Below are positions 34,792-43,541 of a stretch of 56,677 nt of DNA, piece by piece. How positions within the stretch are numbered: the stretch's first letter is position 1; each line of letters begins with the position of its first letter. The stretch spans positions 1 to 56,677 of the forward strand of contig JAENWJ010000007.1 in NCBI GenBank assembly GCA_016649995.1, given 5' to 3'. The translations under genes and the position numbers were made by a program. This stretch comes from Peptostreptococcaceae bacterium. Its GTDB lineage: Bacteria > Bacillota > Clostridia > Peptostreptococcales > BM714. The notes below the pieces were generated by a model that saw only the letters and a list, made by a program, of their open reading frames with translations, searched no databases and was not told where the DNA came from.

Positions 34792-36312
34792 TTACTCGAG
34801 CCATTTACCCTTTATCAAATCCTTTGCATCCCTTGTTAATGGAATTAAATCGGTTCTGTCCAAATAGCTTATATCAAATTTTCTATTGAGTGCTGCGAAA
34901 TGCTTAACGCCGAAAGCAATCTTGTTAAGATAGGAGAAAACTCCGATTGCACCGGGCGAGAAATTGTTTGCTTCTTTGCCATATATTGCTCGTAATTCGG
35001 CGAGGTCGCCGAATATTTCTTCGATTGAAGAACCGTATTTGCTGAATATTTTTGGAACATTGCCTTCATTTATCATTTCCCCTACTTTTTTACTGTTCAT
35101 CGCAGCCGCCATTGCCGCACGGCATATTCCTATAGCGGTCACATCACCGTCACCATATGCTATAGCCTTGAAAACCTGATCTTCGGAAGCGAATCCGCCT
35201 GTTATAGTTATTGCCGGAATCCATAGCCCTTCCTTTTTAAGTTTCTTGACTATGGTGCAAATTGCTTCCTCCATGACGACTGTGGGATATGCCCATTCGT
35301 TCATCATCTTGCATGGACTGTAGCCGCTGCCGCCGCCAGCTCCGTCAAAGGTAATCATGTCAACCCCTGCCTTGCTCCCCAGGCGTATCGATTTTTCAAG
35401 ATCTGAAGGATCGTAACCGGCCATTTTAAAGTAAACATTCTTTGCGCCCATTTCCCGTAGCTCTGCAACTCTTGGTACCAGATACTCTTCTGTCCAAAGA
35501 GGGAGCCTGGCATATACATAGAAGTTTGGGCATACGCCTTCTTTGTAGGCTTTTATGACCTCTGGGTCGATTGGATCGGGATGAACAAGATTGCCTGTTT
35601 CCTGCTTTTTGATTGCGTCTTCCATATTTTTAAGACGGACAATCGGTTGGGTTCCTTTGGCTCCCTGACCGAATTTTATTTCTATTGCCTCTGCTCCCTG
35701 TTCTTTTATAGCATACTCGGGGAGTCCAAGCATATTGTCTTCGACATTACACTGCAAAATTATCTGTCCATATCCTCGGTAGTATTTGTTGAAGGATGAT
35801 AGAATTTCTTTTAGCCATGGGAAATGCGTTATTTTGCCATTTTCTATCTTGAGTTCCGGGTCTTTATTTCTTGCATCTTCACCTATGACACAGCAAACGC
35901 CGGCCATTGCCGCTCCTGCAAAATAATCTTTCCAATTGAGCTTAATGAGAGCCGGAAGGATGACAGGCATCGCCAACTTAACGCGATTTACTTTGCCGAA
36001 TTCCTGCTCAATATTGACATTGAAAATATTTGCTTCTTCATATGTAGGATTAACGCCTGTAGCTCCGAAAACTCGTCCGTTGATATTGAAATTTGAATAA
36101 TCTAAAGGATAGTCTTTTTCCGAACCGACTTGGTTTGTTCCTGTAGTGGTAGGGTAGACGGTGCGCATGCCTAAAACCGCAGCCAATCCGAGTTCACAGG
36201 TTGTTGTACATTCCTCTGTGCATAGAGAACACATTCCTGATTGAGGCGAAAGTTTGTTGCTTCGATTCTTTGTATCATTGAAAGCCGATGACAATGCTGG
36301 TGAATAAGTCAT
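34792..36312 (-). CDS. Glutamate-synthase-like FMN/FeS protein (GltB central-domain family)
   Basis: This 506-residue protein starts with a Cys-rich motif CSLCTEECTTTCELG (about 28-42). A TIM-barrel domain as in the FMN part of glutamate synthase follows: FKMAGYDPSDLEKSIRLGSKAGVDMITFDGAGGGSG, ITGGFASEDQVFKAIAYGDGDVTAIGICRAAMAA. It lacks the glutaminase domain, so it cannot on its own use glutamine; archaeal-type GltB-like proteins have this layout. The likely role is redox chemistry in amino-acid metabolism. AAAGGGGG is the ribosome site. Monocistronic on the minus strand. Confidence 0.8.
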   Translation of the reverse strand: MTYSPALSSAFNDTKNRSNKLSPQSGMCSLCTEECTTTCELGLAAVLGMRTVYPTTTGTNQVGSEKDYPLDYSNFNINGRVFGATGVNPTYEEANIFNVNIEQEFGKVNRVKLAMPVILPALIKLNWKDYFAGAAMAGVCCVIGEDARNKDPELKIENGKITHFPWLKEILSSFNKYYRGYGQIILQCNVEDNMLGLPEYAIKEQGAEAIEIKFGQGAKGTQPIVRLKNMEDAIKKQETGNLVHPDPIDPEVIKAYKEGVCPNFYVYARLPLWTEEYLVPRVAELREMGAKNVYFKMAGYDPSDLEKSIRLGSKAGVDMITFDGAGGGSGYSPCKMMNEWAYPTVVMEEAICTIVKKLKKEGLWIPAITITGGFASEDQVFKAIAYGDGDVTAIGICRAAMAAAMNSKKVGEMINEGNVPKIFSKYGSSIEEIFGDLAELRAIYGKEANNFSPGAIGVFSYLNKIAFGVKHFAALNRKFDISYLDRTDLIPLTRDAKDLIKGKWLE

Positions 36313-36450
36313 TTTACATCCCCCTTTGCAGTATGGTTTTATGTGGATTTTAATGTAATAGGACTAAAATAATCCAATGGGGCAAATGCTCTTTACTGTC
36401 ATATTGTAACAAATGGTTTCATATAAGCAAGAATGCCGGGACGGCATCGT

Positions 36451-37131
36451 TTAGATTTCGATGTCGGTTTTTAAAGGCTCTTCGTTTTTATATTTAAAAA
36501 TGGCGCGCCAGGTTTGGCCGAGAGTGTTGTGTTGAATCATTGCAGGATCGAATTTAAACAGCTTGAAGGTCGTTTGTATACAAAAGCCGATTGCAAAGGC
36601 CGATATAATTGTGCCTAAACCGACCATGCCGCCCAAACGCCAACCGATAAAAACTGCTATAAGTTCGATGCTTCCGCGGCATATGCCAACTGAAAGTTTC
36701 GTTTTGCGAGTAAGAGCGACCATGAGGCTGTCTCTAGGGCCGGCTCCGAATCCGGAGCCGATATAGTAGTATGAAGCCAAGGAGATTATCATCATACCTG
36801 CAAACATCATAATCAAACCAAAAACGAAATTGCTTGCCGTGGGAATAAATTTGAACATAAGGATGACATCGAGGAATACGCCTATAAGAACCATGTTGAG
36901 AATAGTGCCCAGTCCAAGTTTTTCCCCGAGCATGATGGACAATATTCCAACGGCTAAGCCTGTAATAATGGAAGCAGTTCCTATGCTGATGCCTGCCGTA
37001 TTGGCAAACCCCACATGGAAGACTTCCCATGGAGCGTAGCCGATGTTTGCCTTTAAAGTGAAGACTATTCCAAGAGAGTACAGAAAAAGCCCCCACAGAA
37101 GCCTGAGTAGTCGCATATAGAATAATTTCAC
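36451..37131 (-). CDS. YczE/YyaS/YitT-family membrane protein, copy 1
   Basis: This 226-residue protein has about five hydrophobic helices and motifs LRLLWGLFLYSLGIVFTLKANIGYAPWEVFHVGFA and GSGFGAGPRDSLMVALTRKT, typical of YczE relatives (uncharacterised; sometimes next to transporters or antibiotic genes). The start is GTG 37131, with AAAGGGG 9 bases upstream. A close paralogue lies at 38009-38668 on the same strand, on the far side of gene debris. Confidence 0.75.
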   Translation of the reverse strand: MKLFYMRLLRLLWGLFLYSLGIVFTLKANIGYAPWEVFHVGFANTAGISIGTASIITGLAVGILSIMLGEKLGLGTILNMVLIGVFLDVILMFKFIPTASNFVFGLIMMFAGMMIISLASYYYIGSGFGAGPRDSLMVALTRKTKLSVGICRGSIELIAVFIGWRLGGMVGLGTIISAFAIGFCIQTTFKLFKFDPAMIQHNTLGQTWRAIFKYKNEEPLKTDIEI

Positions 37132-37205
37132 AAGAAAACCCCTTTCAATATTGTATGACTAATTAATGAATGAAGGCTATAGTCAATATATGACGATTAT
37201 CGAAT

Positions 37206-37354
37206 AAATAATTATTGGATATAGCTTTAATGATGTATTCAACTTAATTGTAGCTGTATTCAATAATAAGTCAATGGGATGGGTTAAGACCGACGAGGAA
37301 TTGATAAGAGGGCTTTCCATATTGGTTCGAATATTAAACAAGTCCTCCTTGTAG
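37206..37354 (+). pseudogene. C-terminal tail of an unidentified protein (possibly a TetR-type regulator)
   Basis: After a stop near 37205 an open frame reads GYSFNDVFNLIVAVFNNKS and GWVKTDEELIRGLSILVRIL before a stop at 37352-37354. The pattern looks like the effector-domain end of a TetR-type regulator, but the match is from general impression. No start is present. Confidence 0.3.
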
Positions 37355-37520
37355 ACATTTCCGGTAATGTGAAGCTATGGGTTGGTTCAAATATAATTAT
37401 TATTTATTTGAAGATTGATTTTTAAATTGGCGGCGGTCAGATTAATCGATTGAATTTTGTAAATACAATTACAAAATATGGAGTATAATAAAAGGGAATT
37501 GCCAAAGAGTCCTTGAATAA

Positions 37521-37709
37521 AAGCTATTTTTAAGGGAGAATATTGCGAAGGCTTTGCATGATACAAAAGGGTTTAAAGGGGTTTTGGGCGAATACAGTAT
37601 TGATGAAAGAGGCGATTTGTGGGGTAAGAATTATGCCTTGTATAAATATGAAGACGGTCAATTCGTGTTCATTGATTATGATGAAGAGACATTGAAGGGA
37701 AACGAATAA
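37521..37709 (+). pseudogene. C-terminal fragment of a branched-chain amino acid (LivK-type) binding protein
   Basis: From a stop at 37518-37520 to TAA 37707-37709 the frame encodes AKALHDTKGFKGVLGEYSID, GDLWGKNYALYKYEDGQFV, matching the end of LivK/LivJ-type solute-binding proteins (TKGF.GV.G.Y.FDE.GD). The signal peptide and first four fifths are missing. Its stop overlaps the next fragment's ATG. Confidence 0.65.
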
Positions 37710-37928
37710 ATGGCAAAAATCGAGTATAGAAAGAATTCGTTGGATAAGCTTTCATCTCCCGACAAACTTGATGAAGCAATAAAGGTCGTAACTCCGAAAC
37801 TTTGGATAATGCTTGCAGGGATATTCATTCTTCTGTGTACGTTTGCGGTATGGGGGATTTATGGTGAGATAGATGAAAATACTTTGTTGAAAATAAATTG
37901 CCACAGTTTTGATTCCCCACAAAGGTAA
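37710..37928 (+). pseudogene. N-terminal stub of an NHLM/NHLP-type bacteriocin secretion (HlyD-like) protein
   Basis: Residues 1-50 (YRKNSLDKLSSPDKLDEAI, VVTPKLWIMLAGIFILLC) match the start of membrane-fusion proteins in NHLP leader-peptide bacteriocin export systems: a cytoplasmic RLSSPEQLD-type motif, then one transmembrane helix and VWGIYGEI. The normal protein has 250 or more further residues. Here it ends after an unrelated 18-residue tail. This is the only trace of such a system in the window. Confidence 0.6.
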
Positions 37929-37950
37929 TACATATAAAAAACATAAATAA

Positions 37951-37986
37951 TAAAACTACCGATATTCAACATCGGTAGTTTTATTA
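37951..37986. terminator. Bidirectional terminator before yczE copy 2
   Basis: AATAAAACTACCGAT and ATCGGTAGTTTTATT form a 15-bp stem around ATTCAAC. Confidence 0.8.
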
Positions 37987-38008
37987 TTTATGCTGTGAAA
38001 TTTATCTT

Positions 38009-38668
38009 TTACTGTATTTTTTCTTTTCTTGCCCCAAGTTTTGCAAAAGTTTGAACGAATGTTTCGTGTTGCACCTCGGTCGGATCGAATTTTAAAAGCT
38101 TGAAAGTAATCTGTATGAAGTATCCTATGGCGAATGCCGAAACTATCGTTCCGACTCCGAACATTCCACCAAGTTTCCAACCTGCCAGCGCAGTGGTTAC
38201 TTCGATAGCGCCCCGGCAGACTCCTACCGGAAGCCCCGTCTTACGCGTAATGGCAACCATAAGGCTGTCCCTTGGTCCTGCACCGAAGGCAGAAGCAATA
38301 TAGTGGTAACTTCCATAGGATAGAATAAGCATGCCGCCTGACATCATTGCCAAACCGTATGCAAAATTATTTGCTGTCGGGATAATATTCATTGGAAGAA
38401 TTAAGTCAAGAAACAACCCGATTACAATCATGTTGAATATAGTTCCGATTCCTATCTTTTCTCCAAGAATGATAGTTGCAACACCGACAACCAGTCCGGT
38501 CAGTATAGATGCTATTCCTATTGTTGTGCCTATTGTATTGGCAAGCCCGGCATGGAATACATCCCAAGCAGGATAGCCTATGTTTGCTTTTAGCATAAAT
38601 ACAATTCCTATTGAACAGACAAAAAGCCCCAAATTCAGGCGAACAAAACGTACTATAAACGATTTCAT
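38009..38668 (-). CDS. YczE/YyaS/YitT-family membrane protein, copy 2
   Basis: This 219-residue protein aligns with copy 1 along its whole length by eye: GIVFMLKANIGYPAWDVFHAGLANT, LGEKIGIGTIFNM, ASAFGAGPRDSLMVAITRKT, FAIGYFIQITFKLLKFDP. A duplication is the simplest explanation. ATG 38668 is preferred, with GGAG 6 bases upstream; a TTG four codons earlier includes that site. Function unknown. Confidence 0.75.
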   Translation of the reverse strand: MKSFIVRFVRLNLGLFVCSIGIVFMLKANIGYPAWDVFHAGLANTIGTTIGIASILTGLVVGVATIILGEKIGIGTIFNMIVIGLFLDLILPMNIIPTANNFAYGLAMMSGGMLILSYGSYHYIASAFGAGPRDSLMVAITRKTGLPVGVCRGAIEVTTALAGWKLGGMFGVGTIVSAFAIGYFIQITFKLLKFDPTEVQHETFVQTFAKLGARKEKIQ

Positions 38669-38824
38669 AAAAAGCTCCAATCGGCACTAAAATTTACATT
38701 AATTCAATCTTCGGAAAGCAGTATTTTACTAATTTATGGCTCATGTTTGATCAATGCATGAATAAAATTCTATAGTTTTTTTGAAGAATGTCAATAGGAT
38801 AATAATATTGAAGGCAAGTAATGA

Positions 38825-38855
38825 TTGACGAGCTAATATATCGCTGATATATTAG
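38825..38855 (+). promoter_or_regulatory. Promoter with perfect palindromic operator before porGDAB operon 2
   Basis: TTGACG (38825-38830), a 17-base spacer and TATATT (38848-38853). CTAATATATC-GCT-GATATATTAG (38833-38855) is a perfect 10-bp inverted repeat inside the spacer and -10. A repressor bound there would block polymerase; the GntR/FCD regulator that ends the operon is the natural candidate. Confidence 0.7.
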
Positions 38856-38882
38856 AAGTATACTACCTGAGGAGGTATGAAA

Positions 38883-39425
38883 ATGATTGAAATCAGATGG
38901 CATGGACGCGGAGGTCAAGGTAGCTTTACTGCATCTCGTATTTTGGGAGCGGCGGCTTCTGTGCATGGCGGCAAGTATTCTATGGCTTTTCCTTCATTTG
39001 GACCGGAAAGACGAGGAGCTCCGGTAGCGGGCTTTACAAGAATTTCAGATGAAAAAATCACGGATCGCAGCGAAATAATTTCACCTGATTATGTAATTGT
39101 ATTAGATGAAACGCTTTGGGAAAATGGGGTGCTGAATGGATTAAAGGAAGATACTATTTTAATTATCAACACCGATAAACCGAATAAATATGAAAAGCTG
39201 ATACCGCAGAAGGTTATTTCGGTAGATGCCACATCAATTGCATTGGATGTTTTGGGTCTGCCCATAACAAATACGGCTATGATGGGCGCTTTTATTGCTG
39301 TAAGCGGTCTTGTTACGCTTGAAGATGCTAAAAAAGCTATAGATGACAACCTGAAACCCAAGGTTGCAAAGAAGAACAAAGAGCTTATAGAAAAAGTATA
39401 TGAATTGGTGAAAGGAGCTCAATGA
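38883..39425 (+). CDS. porG: 2-oxoacid:ferredoxin oxidoreductase gamma subunit, operon 2
   Basis: This 180-residue subunit begins IEIRWHGRGGQGSFTASRIL and has FPSFGPERRGAPVAGFTRIS. It is diverged from the operon 1 copy, though the fold and CoA motif are shared. ATG 38883 is chosen because GAGGAGG lies 6 bases upstream; ATG 38877 touches that site. First gene of porG-porD-porA-porB-gntR. Confidence 0.9.
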   Translation: MIEIRWHGRGGQGSFTASRILGAAASVHGGKYSMAFPSFGPERRGAPVAGFTRISDEKITDRSEIISPDYVIVLDETLWENGVLNGLKEDTILIINTDKPNKYEKLIPQKVISVDATSIALDVLGLPITNTAMMGAFIAVSGLVTLEDAKKAIDDNLKPKVAKKNKELIEKVYELVKGAQ

Positions 39426-39724
39426 TGGATAGACCAAAAGTTGAAGAATGGACTGCCCCGAAATCGGTTAGGGAGTATCCATTGGGTTCCACCTGCGCAA
39501 GTGGCCATTTAACAAGTATAAATGCAGGATGGAGAACATTCAGACCGGTTATTGATTATGATAAATGCGTTAATTGTCTTAGATGCTTCTTGGTTTGCCC
39601 CGATGGAGTCATAGATAAATCGGGAGAAAAGCTTGAAATTGATTACGATTACTGCAAGGGTTGCGGAATATGTGCAACTGAATGCAAATTCGGAGCCATA
39701 ACGATGGTTAAGGAGGTGAAATAA
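39425..39724 (+). CDS. porD: 2-oxoacid:ferredoxin oxidoreductase delta subunit, operon 2
   Basis: This 99-residue ferredoxin-like subunit has clusters CVNCLRCFLVCPD and CKGCGICATECKF (2x[4Fe-4S]). AAAGGAG lies at 39411-39417; ATG 39425 or 39422 are both possible. It overlaps the porG stop and is followed by porA after 1 base. Confidence 0.9.
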   Translation: MDRPKVEEWTAPKSVREYPLGSTCASGHLTSINAGWRTFRPVIDYDKCVNCLRCFLVCPDGVIDKSGEKLEIDYDYCKGCGICATECKFGAITMVKEVK

Positions 39725-39725
39725 C

Positions 39726-40913
39726 ATGGAGAAAAATATCAAGTTTATTTGCGGAGACGATGCAGTAGCGGAAGGTGTAAGACTGTCTAGGCCTCATGTT
39801 ATTTCTGCCTATCCAATAACGCCGCAGACAATTGTTGTTGAGAGGCTCTCCGAATTAGTTGAAGACGGATCCCTCAAAGCGGAGTACATGCATGTTGAAT
39901 CCGAGCATAGCGCAATGTCTTGTGCCATAGGCATAAGTGCTGTAGGCGCAAGAGCCTTTACAGCGACATCTTCGCAGGGACTTTTATACATGGCGGAAGC
40001 ATTGCCGTACGCAAGTGGTCAAAGGCTGCCTATTGTAATGATGAACGCAAATAGATCAATCGCAACTCCATGGAGCATTTTTGGGGACCATATGGACTCA
40101 ATGTTCCTTCTCAATTCAGGATGGATTCAATTCTATGTTGAGGATGCCCAGGAGGCTCTTGACATGACCATCCAGGCATATAGGATAGCAGAAACCAAAG
40201 AGGTAATGACACCGGTAATGGTAAATGTTGACGGTTTCGTATTGACACACACATACGAAATGGTTGAGATTCCTGAGCAGGAAAAGGTTGACGAGTTTCT
40301 GCCGCCCATATCTATGCCATGCAACAGCATGTCGCTGGAAAACCACAAAAGCCTGTGCATTTCTGCAGGAAAAGATACAAACATGGAATTCAATATGAAG
40401 AGGCATTTTGAAATGCTTGAATCAGAAAATTATATAGAAGCAATCGACAAGGAGTTTGGAGATGCTTTCGGAAGATACTATCATGGAATGATGGAAACAG
40501 TTTACATGGAAGATGCCGATGTAGCGCTTATTACAACAGGCAGCGTAACCGGTACCGCGAGGGTGGTTCTAGAGGAAATGAGGAAAGCAGGCAAGAAGGT
40601 AGGCCTCATAAAGCTCAGGGTTCTAAGACCTTTCCCGATGGACAAGATGGTAGATGCGCTTAAAAATGTAAAGGCTTTCGGAGTTCTGGACAAGAATATT
40701 TCGTTTGGCTACGAGGGAACTATATTTACCAATGTTAATTCATCAATAGTTGCAATGGAAAAACTTCCCAAAGCAATAAACTTCATTGGCGGAATCGGCG
40801 GAAAAGACATAACCCATGAAGATATTAAAAAGGCCTATGACGGGTTGCTTTCGGCAGCTGGCGGAAATTCGTTCGAACGTGTACAGTATATGAATGTGGG
40901 GTGTGACTACTAA
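39726..40913 (+). CDS. porA: 2-oxoacid:ferredoxin oxidoreductase alpha subunit, operon 2
   Basis: This 395-residue subunit carries SAYPITPQTIVVERLSE, HVESEHSAMSCAIGISAVGARAF and RVLRPFPMDKMVDAL. Compared with the operon 1 protein it has many substitutions in the substrate-facing part (YPITPQT instead of FPITPST), so a different 2-oxoacid, such as a branched-chain or aryl one, is plausible. AAGGAGG is the ribosome site. It ends on the porB start. Confidence 0.85.
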   Translation: MEKNIKFICGDDAVAEGVRLSRPHVISAYPITPQTIVVERLSELVEDGSLKAEYMHVESEHSAMSCAIGISAVGARAFTATSSQGLLYMAEALPYASGQRLPIVMMNANRSIATPWSIFGDHMDSMFLLNSGWIQFYVEDAQEALDMTIQAYRIAETKEVMTPVMVNVDGFVLTHTYEMVEIPEQEKVDEFLPPISMPCNSMSLENHKSLCISAGKDTNMEFNMKRHFEMLESENYIEAIDKEFGDAFGRYYHGMMETVYMEDADVALITTGSVTGTARVVLEEMRKAGKKVGLIKLRVLRPFPMDKMVDALKNVKAFGVLDKNISFGYEGTIFTNVNSSIVAMEKLPKAINFIGGIGGKDITHEDIKKAYDGLLSAAGGNSFERVQYMNVGCDY

Positions 40914-41806
40914 TGGCAAAACTAAATGCGCGTACAATAACAAACAAGGAATATTTTTACGGCCATAAGGCATGCGGTGGATGCGGCGAAAGCTTGGCAC
41001 TCAGGCATGCTATGAAGGTGCTCGGAGAGAACACATTTGCGGCTCTTCCTGCAGGGTGCATGGCGGCTGTGTCATTCATCTATCCACACATGGCATTTAC
41101 AACAAATGCCATGATTACACCATTTGCGGCAACAGGCGCAGTGGCTTCGGGGATGGCGGTTGGGCTTAAGGCTCTTGGCGTTGAAAATACCCAAACAATA
41201 GGATTCGCCGGAGATGGTGGAACTGCAGATATCGGATTTCAGGCCCTGTCGGGAGCCATCGACAGGAATGATGACATAATATATATGTGCACTGACAATG
41301 AAGCCTATATGAATACAGGTATTCAGAAGAGCGGATTGACACCATATGGTACGAAGACAACTACCTCTCCTGCAGGAAAGAACCTGCATGGAGCTATAAC
41401 TCACAAGAAGAATATGTTTGAAATAGTAGCGGCTCATGGAATATCTTATGCCGCAACTGCAAGCGTAGGTTATCTTGAAGACTTCCTTATGAAGGTGCAA
41501 AAGGCAAAGGATACGAAAGGAACATCTTTCATTCATGTGTTTGTACCGTGTCCTACAGGATGGGGTTATCCGGCTGATCAAACGGTAGCATTGGCTAAAG
41601 CCGTTGTCGACTCGGGACTTTGGTATCTTGCCGAATATGAAGACGGTGAATTCAAAGTGAATAAGAATCCAAAGGAATTCACATCAGCAAAAGATTACCT
41701 GAAGGTTCAGGGTAGATTTAAGCATTTGACGGATGATGACATTGCAGTTATTGAAGAACACAGAGACAAGAAGTGGGAAATGATAAGAAGAAAATGGAAC
41801 ATATAG
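40913..41806 (+). CDS. porB: 2-oxoacid:ferredoxin oxidoreductase beta (TPP) subunit, operon 2
   Basis: This 297-residue TPP subunit has a Cys motif ACGGCGESLALRHAM near residue 21 and a further Cys in PAGCMA. The cofactor motif is GDGGTADIGFQALSG...DNEAYMNTG (about 100-138). It overlaps the porA stop by one base. It closes the enzyme operon and is followed after 19 bases by the regulator gene. Confidence 0.88.
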   Translation: MAKLNARTITNKEYFYGHKACGGCGESLALRHAMKVLGENTFAALPAGCMAAVSFIYPHMAFTTNAMITPFAATGAVASGMAVGLKALGVENTQTIGFAGDGGTADIGFQALSGAIDRNDDIIYMCTDNEAYMNTGIQKSGLTPYGTKTTTSPAGKNLHGAITHKKNMFEIVAAHGISYAATASVGYLEDFLMKVQKAKDTKGTSFIHVFVPCPTGWGYPADQTVALAKAVVDSGLWYLAEYEDGEFKVNKNPKEFTSAKDYLKVQGRFKHLTDDDIAVIEEHRDKKWEMIRRKWNI

Positions 41807-41825
41807 ACCGATAGGAGAAATGATA

Positions 41826-42473
41826 ATGGCAGAACAGGCGAATGTGGGAATATTTCGTATTCTTAAGAAGAGAATAATAGAAATGGAATATGAACCGGGT
41901 ATGGCTATTTCGGAAAAAGCCCTTATAGAGGAGTTCGAAGTAAGCCGCACGCCTGTTAGAGAAGCCTTGCTGAAATTGTCGCAGATAGGGTTGATTGAGA
42001 TGGTTCCGCGGGTTGGCACCTTTGTTACGCAGATCAATCTTATGAAAGTCAAATATGCATACGAGGTAAAAAAGAACCTTGAAGGTTTGGCTGCCGAGCT
42101 GGCATGCGAGAGAGCATCGCAAGATGAGATAGACGAGTTATTTGAAATCATCGAGAGATTTTCAAAGTATGATATAGTCAAGGACTATAAATCTTGCATA
42201 CAGGACGATCAGAGATTTCATGCAATCGTCAGGCAAGCAGCAGGCAACCCGATTCTTTCAGAGACATTGGATGAGCTAAATACAAAGACAGCGAGATTCT
42301 TGCAGTATATTCACTATATAATAGATGATTACGAGTGGTTCAACTCGTCACTAAAAGAAATGGCGGATGCTATTAAAAGTCGAAATAAAGAATCGGCTCG
42401 CAAATCGACAGAAAGACATACCTTGAAATTTTTGGAACAGCTATCAAAGAATTTTTTCGGGAATCCTCAATAA
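41826..42473 (+). CDS. GntR-family regulator, FCD type
   Basis: This 215-residue regulator has an N-terminal winged helix (ISEKALIEEFEVSRTPVREALLKLSQIGLIEMVPRVG split over about residues 28-64). The FCD ligand domain has DDQRFHAIVRQAAGN and a later ERHTLKFL His, the residues that bind a metal and a carboxylate in FadR/LldR relatives. It most likely senses a 2-oxo- or 2-hydroxy acid and controls operon 2 through the palindrome at 38833-38855. ATG 41826 has AGGAG 8 bases upstream. Confidence 0.85.
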   Translation: MAEQANVGIFRILKKRIIEMEYEPGMAISEKALIEEFEVSRTPVREALLKLSQIGLIEMVPRVGTFVTQINLMKVKYAYEVKKNLEGLAAELACERASQDEIDELFEIIERFSKYDIVKDYKSCIQDDQRFHAIVRQAAGNPILSETLDELNTKTARFLQYIHYIIDDYEWFNSSLKEMADAIKSRNKESARKSTERHTLKFLEQLSKNFFGNPQ

Positions 42474-42490
42474 TTGAGGATTCCTTTTAT
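42460..42490 (+). terminator. Terminator overlapping the gntR stop codon
   Basis: GGAATCCTCAAT and ATTGAGGATTCC form a perfect 12-bp stem, followed by TTTTATTTTT. The TAA stop lies in the loop, so the last codons form the 5' arm. Confidence 0.85.
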
Positions 42491-42523
42491 TTTTGGGGTA
42501 GAAGTTAAAAAGGAGGGGATGGA

Positions 42524-43297
42524 ATGAAAAGGAATAATAATCTTAAAATTTTAGCCATTGTGAACGCATTACTATTTTTGGGAGTCATTGCTGTGAATTA
42601 TATGGCAAACGCATTGCCTATAAACGGATACAATACGGGAGAACTGTCGGACGATCTTCCTAACCTGTTTGTCCCTGCAGGGCTTACCTTTGCCATATGG
42701 GGGCTTATCTATGCCTTGCTTGCCATGTTTGTGCTGTATCAATTTCATGCGCTAAAAAAGCGGAATGGAAGGTTCATAGGGGATATAGGGATTTGGTTCG
42801 CGGTGTCGTCTATTGCAAATATCGGATGGATATTTGCGTGGCATTACAAACAGATTGCTCTGTCTTTAGTATTCATGCTTATAATTCTTTCAAGCCTTAT
42901 ATTGATTGTGTTGCGTTTGAGACCTAACAGAAAGTATTCTACCGGGCTTGAGAAGGTTGCTGTATACCATTCCTTCAGCGTATATCTGGGATGGATATCG
43001 GTGGCGACGATTGCAAACGTTACGGCAGTGCTTGTAACTATTAATTGGAATGGATTCGGAATAGGCCATGAATTTTGGACGGTTCTTGTCATCGGAGCCG
43101 CAATAATGCTTGCATGGCTCAGCTTGGCAAGATTCGGGGATATCCCTTACGCGCTTGTCATAGATTGGGCGCTTGTAGGAATTATAATGAAGAGATATCA
43201 AACCGGAGGATTGGAGTATATGTGGATTCTTATAATCGCAACTATAGGAGTTGTGTTTATAAGTTCGCTTAGCCTATATAAATTTGTTAGAAGATAA
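42524..43297 (+). CDS. TspO/MBR-related multi-pass membrane protein
   Basis: This 257-residue protein has about seven hydrophobic helices. The segment FVPAGLTFAIWGLIYALLAMFVLYQF and the later NIGWIFAWHYKQIALSL follow the pattern of the tryptophan-rich sensory (TspO-like) superfamily, though it is longer than classic TspO (about 160). Ligand and role are unknown. AAGGAGGGG is a strong ribosome site. Monocistronic between two terminators. Confidence 0.6.
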   Translation: MKRNNNLKILAIVNALLFLGVIAVNYMANALPINGYNTGELSDDLPNLFVPAGLTFAIWGLIYALLAMFVLYQFHALKKRNGRFIGDIGIWFAVSSIANIGWIFAWHYKQIALSLVFMLIILSSLILIVLRLRPNRKYSTGLEKVAVYHSFSVYLGWISVATIANVTAVLVTINWNGFGIGHEFWTVLVIGAAIMLAWLSLARFGDIPYALVIDWALVGIIMKRYQTGGLEYMWILIIATIGVVFISSLSLYKFVRR

Positions 43298-43314
43298 TTG
43301 CTATGTTACAAAAG

Positions 43315-43347
43315 GCCCATGAAAAGAATTTCCTTTCATGGGCTTCT
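43315..43347 (+). terminator. Terminator after the TspO-like gene
   Basis: AAGGCCCATGAAA pairs with TTTCATGGGCTT around AGAATTTCC, followed by CTCTTTT. Confidence 0.7.
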
Positions 43348-43541
43348 CTTTTAATGTAAAAATTAATGTTTGCAGGGAACGACTTTGATTAATGCGCGAT
43401 GCATGTCCGCCTTGACGGTTATTGACAATCGCTATATCATATAACAATATAATTGCTATGCGAAAGGTCTGGGAGAGTAAATAAATCACATTGAATATGT
43501 TAAGCGAGGATTCAAACAATAATTATTCTAAGGAGCAGTGC

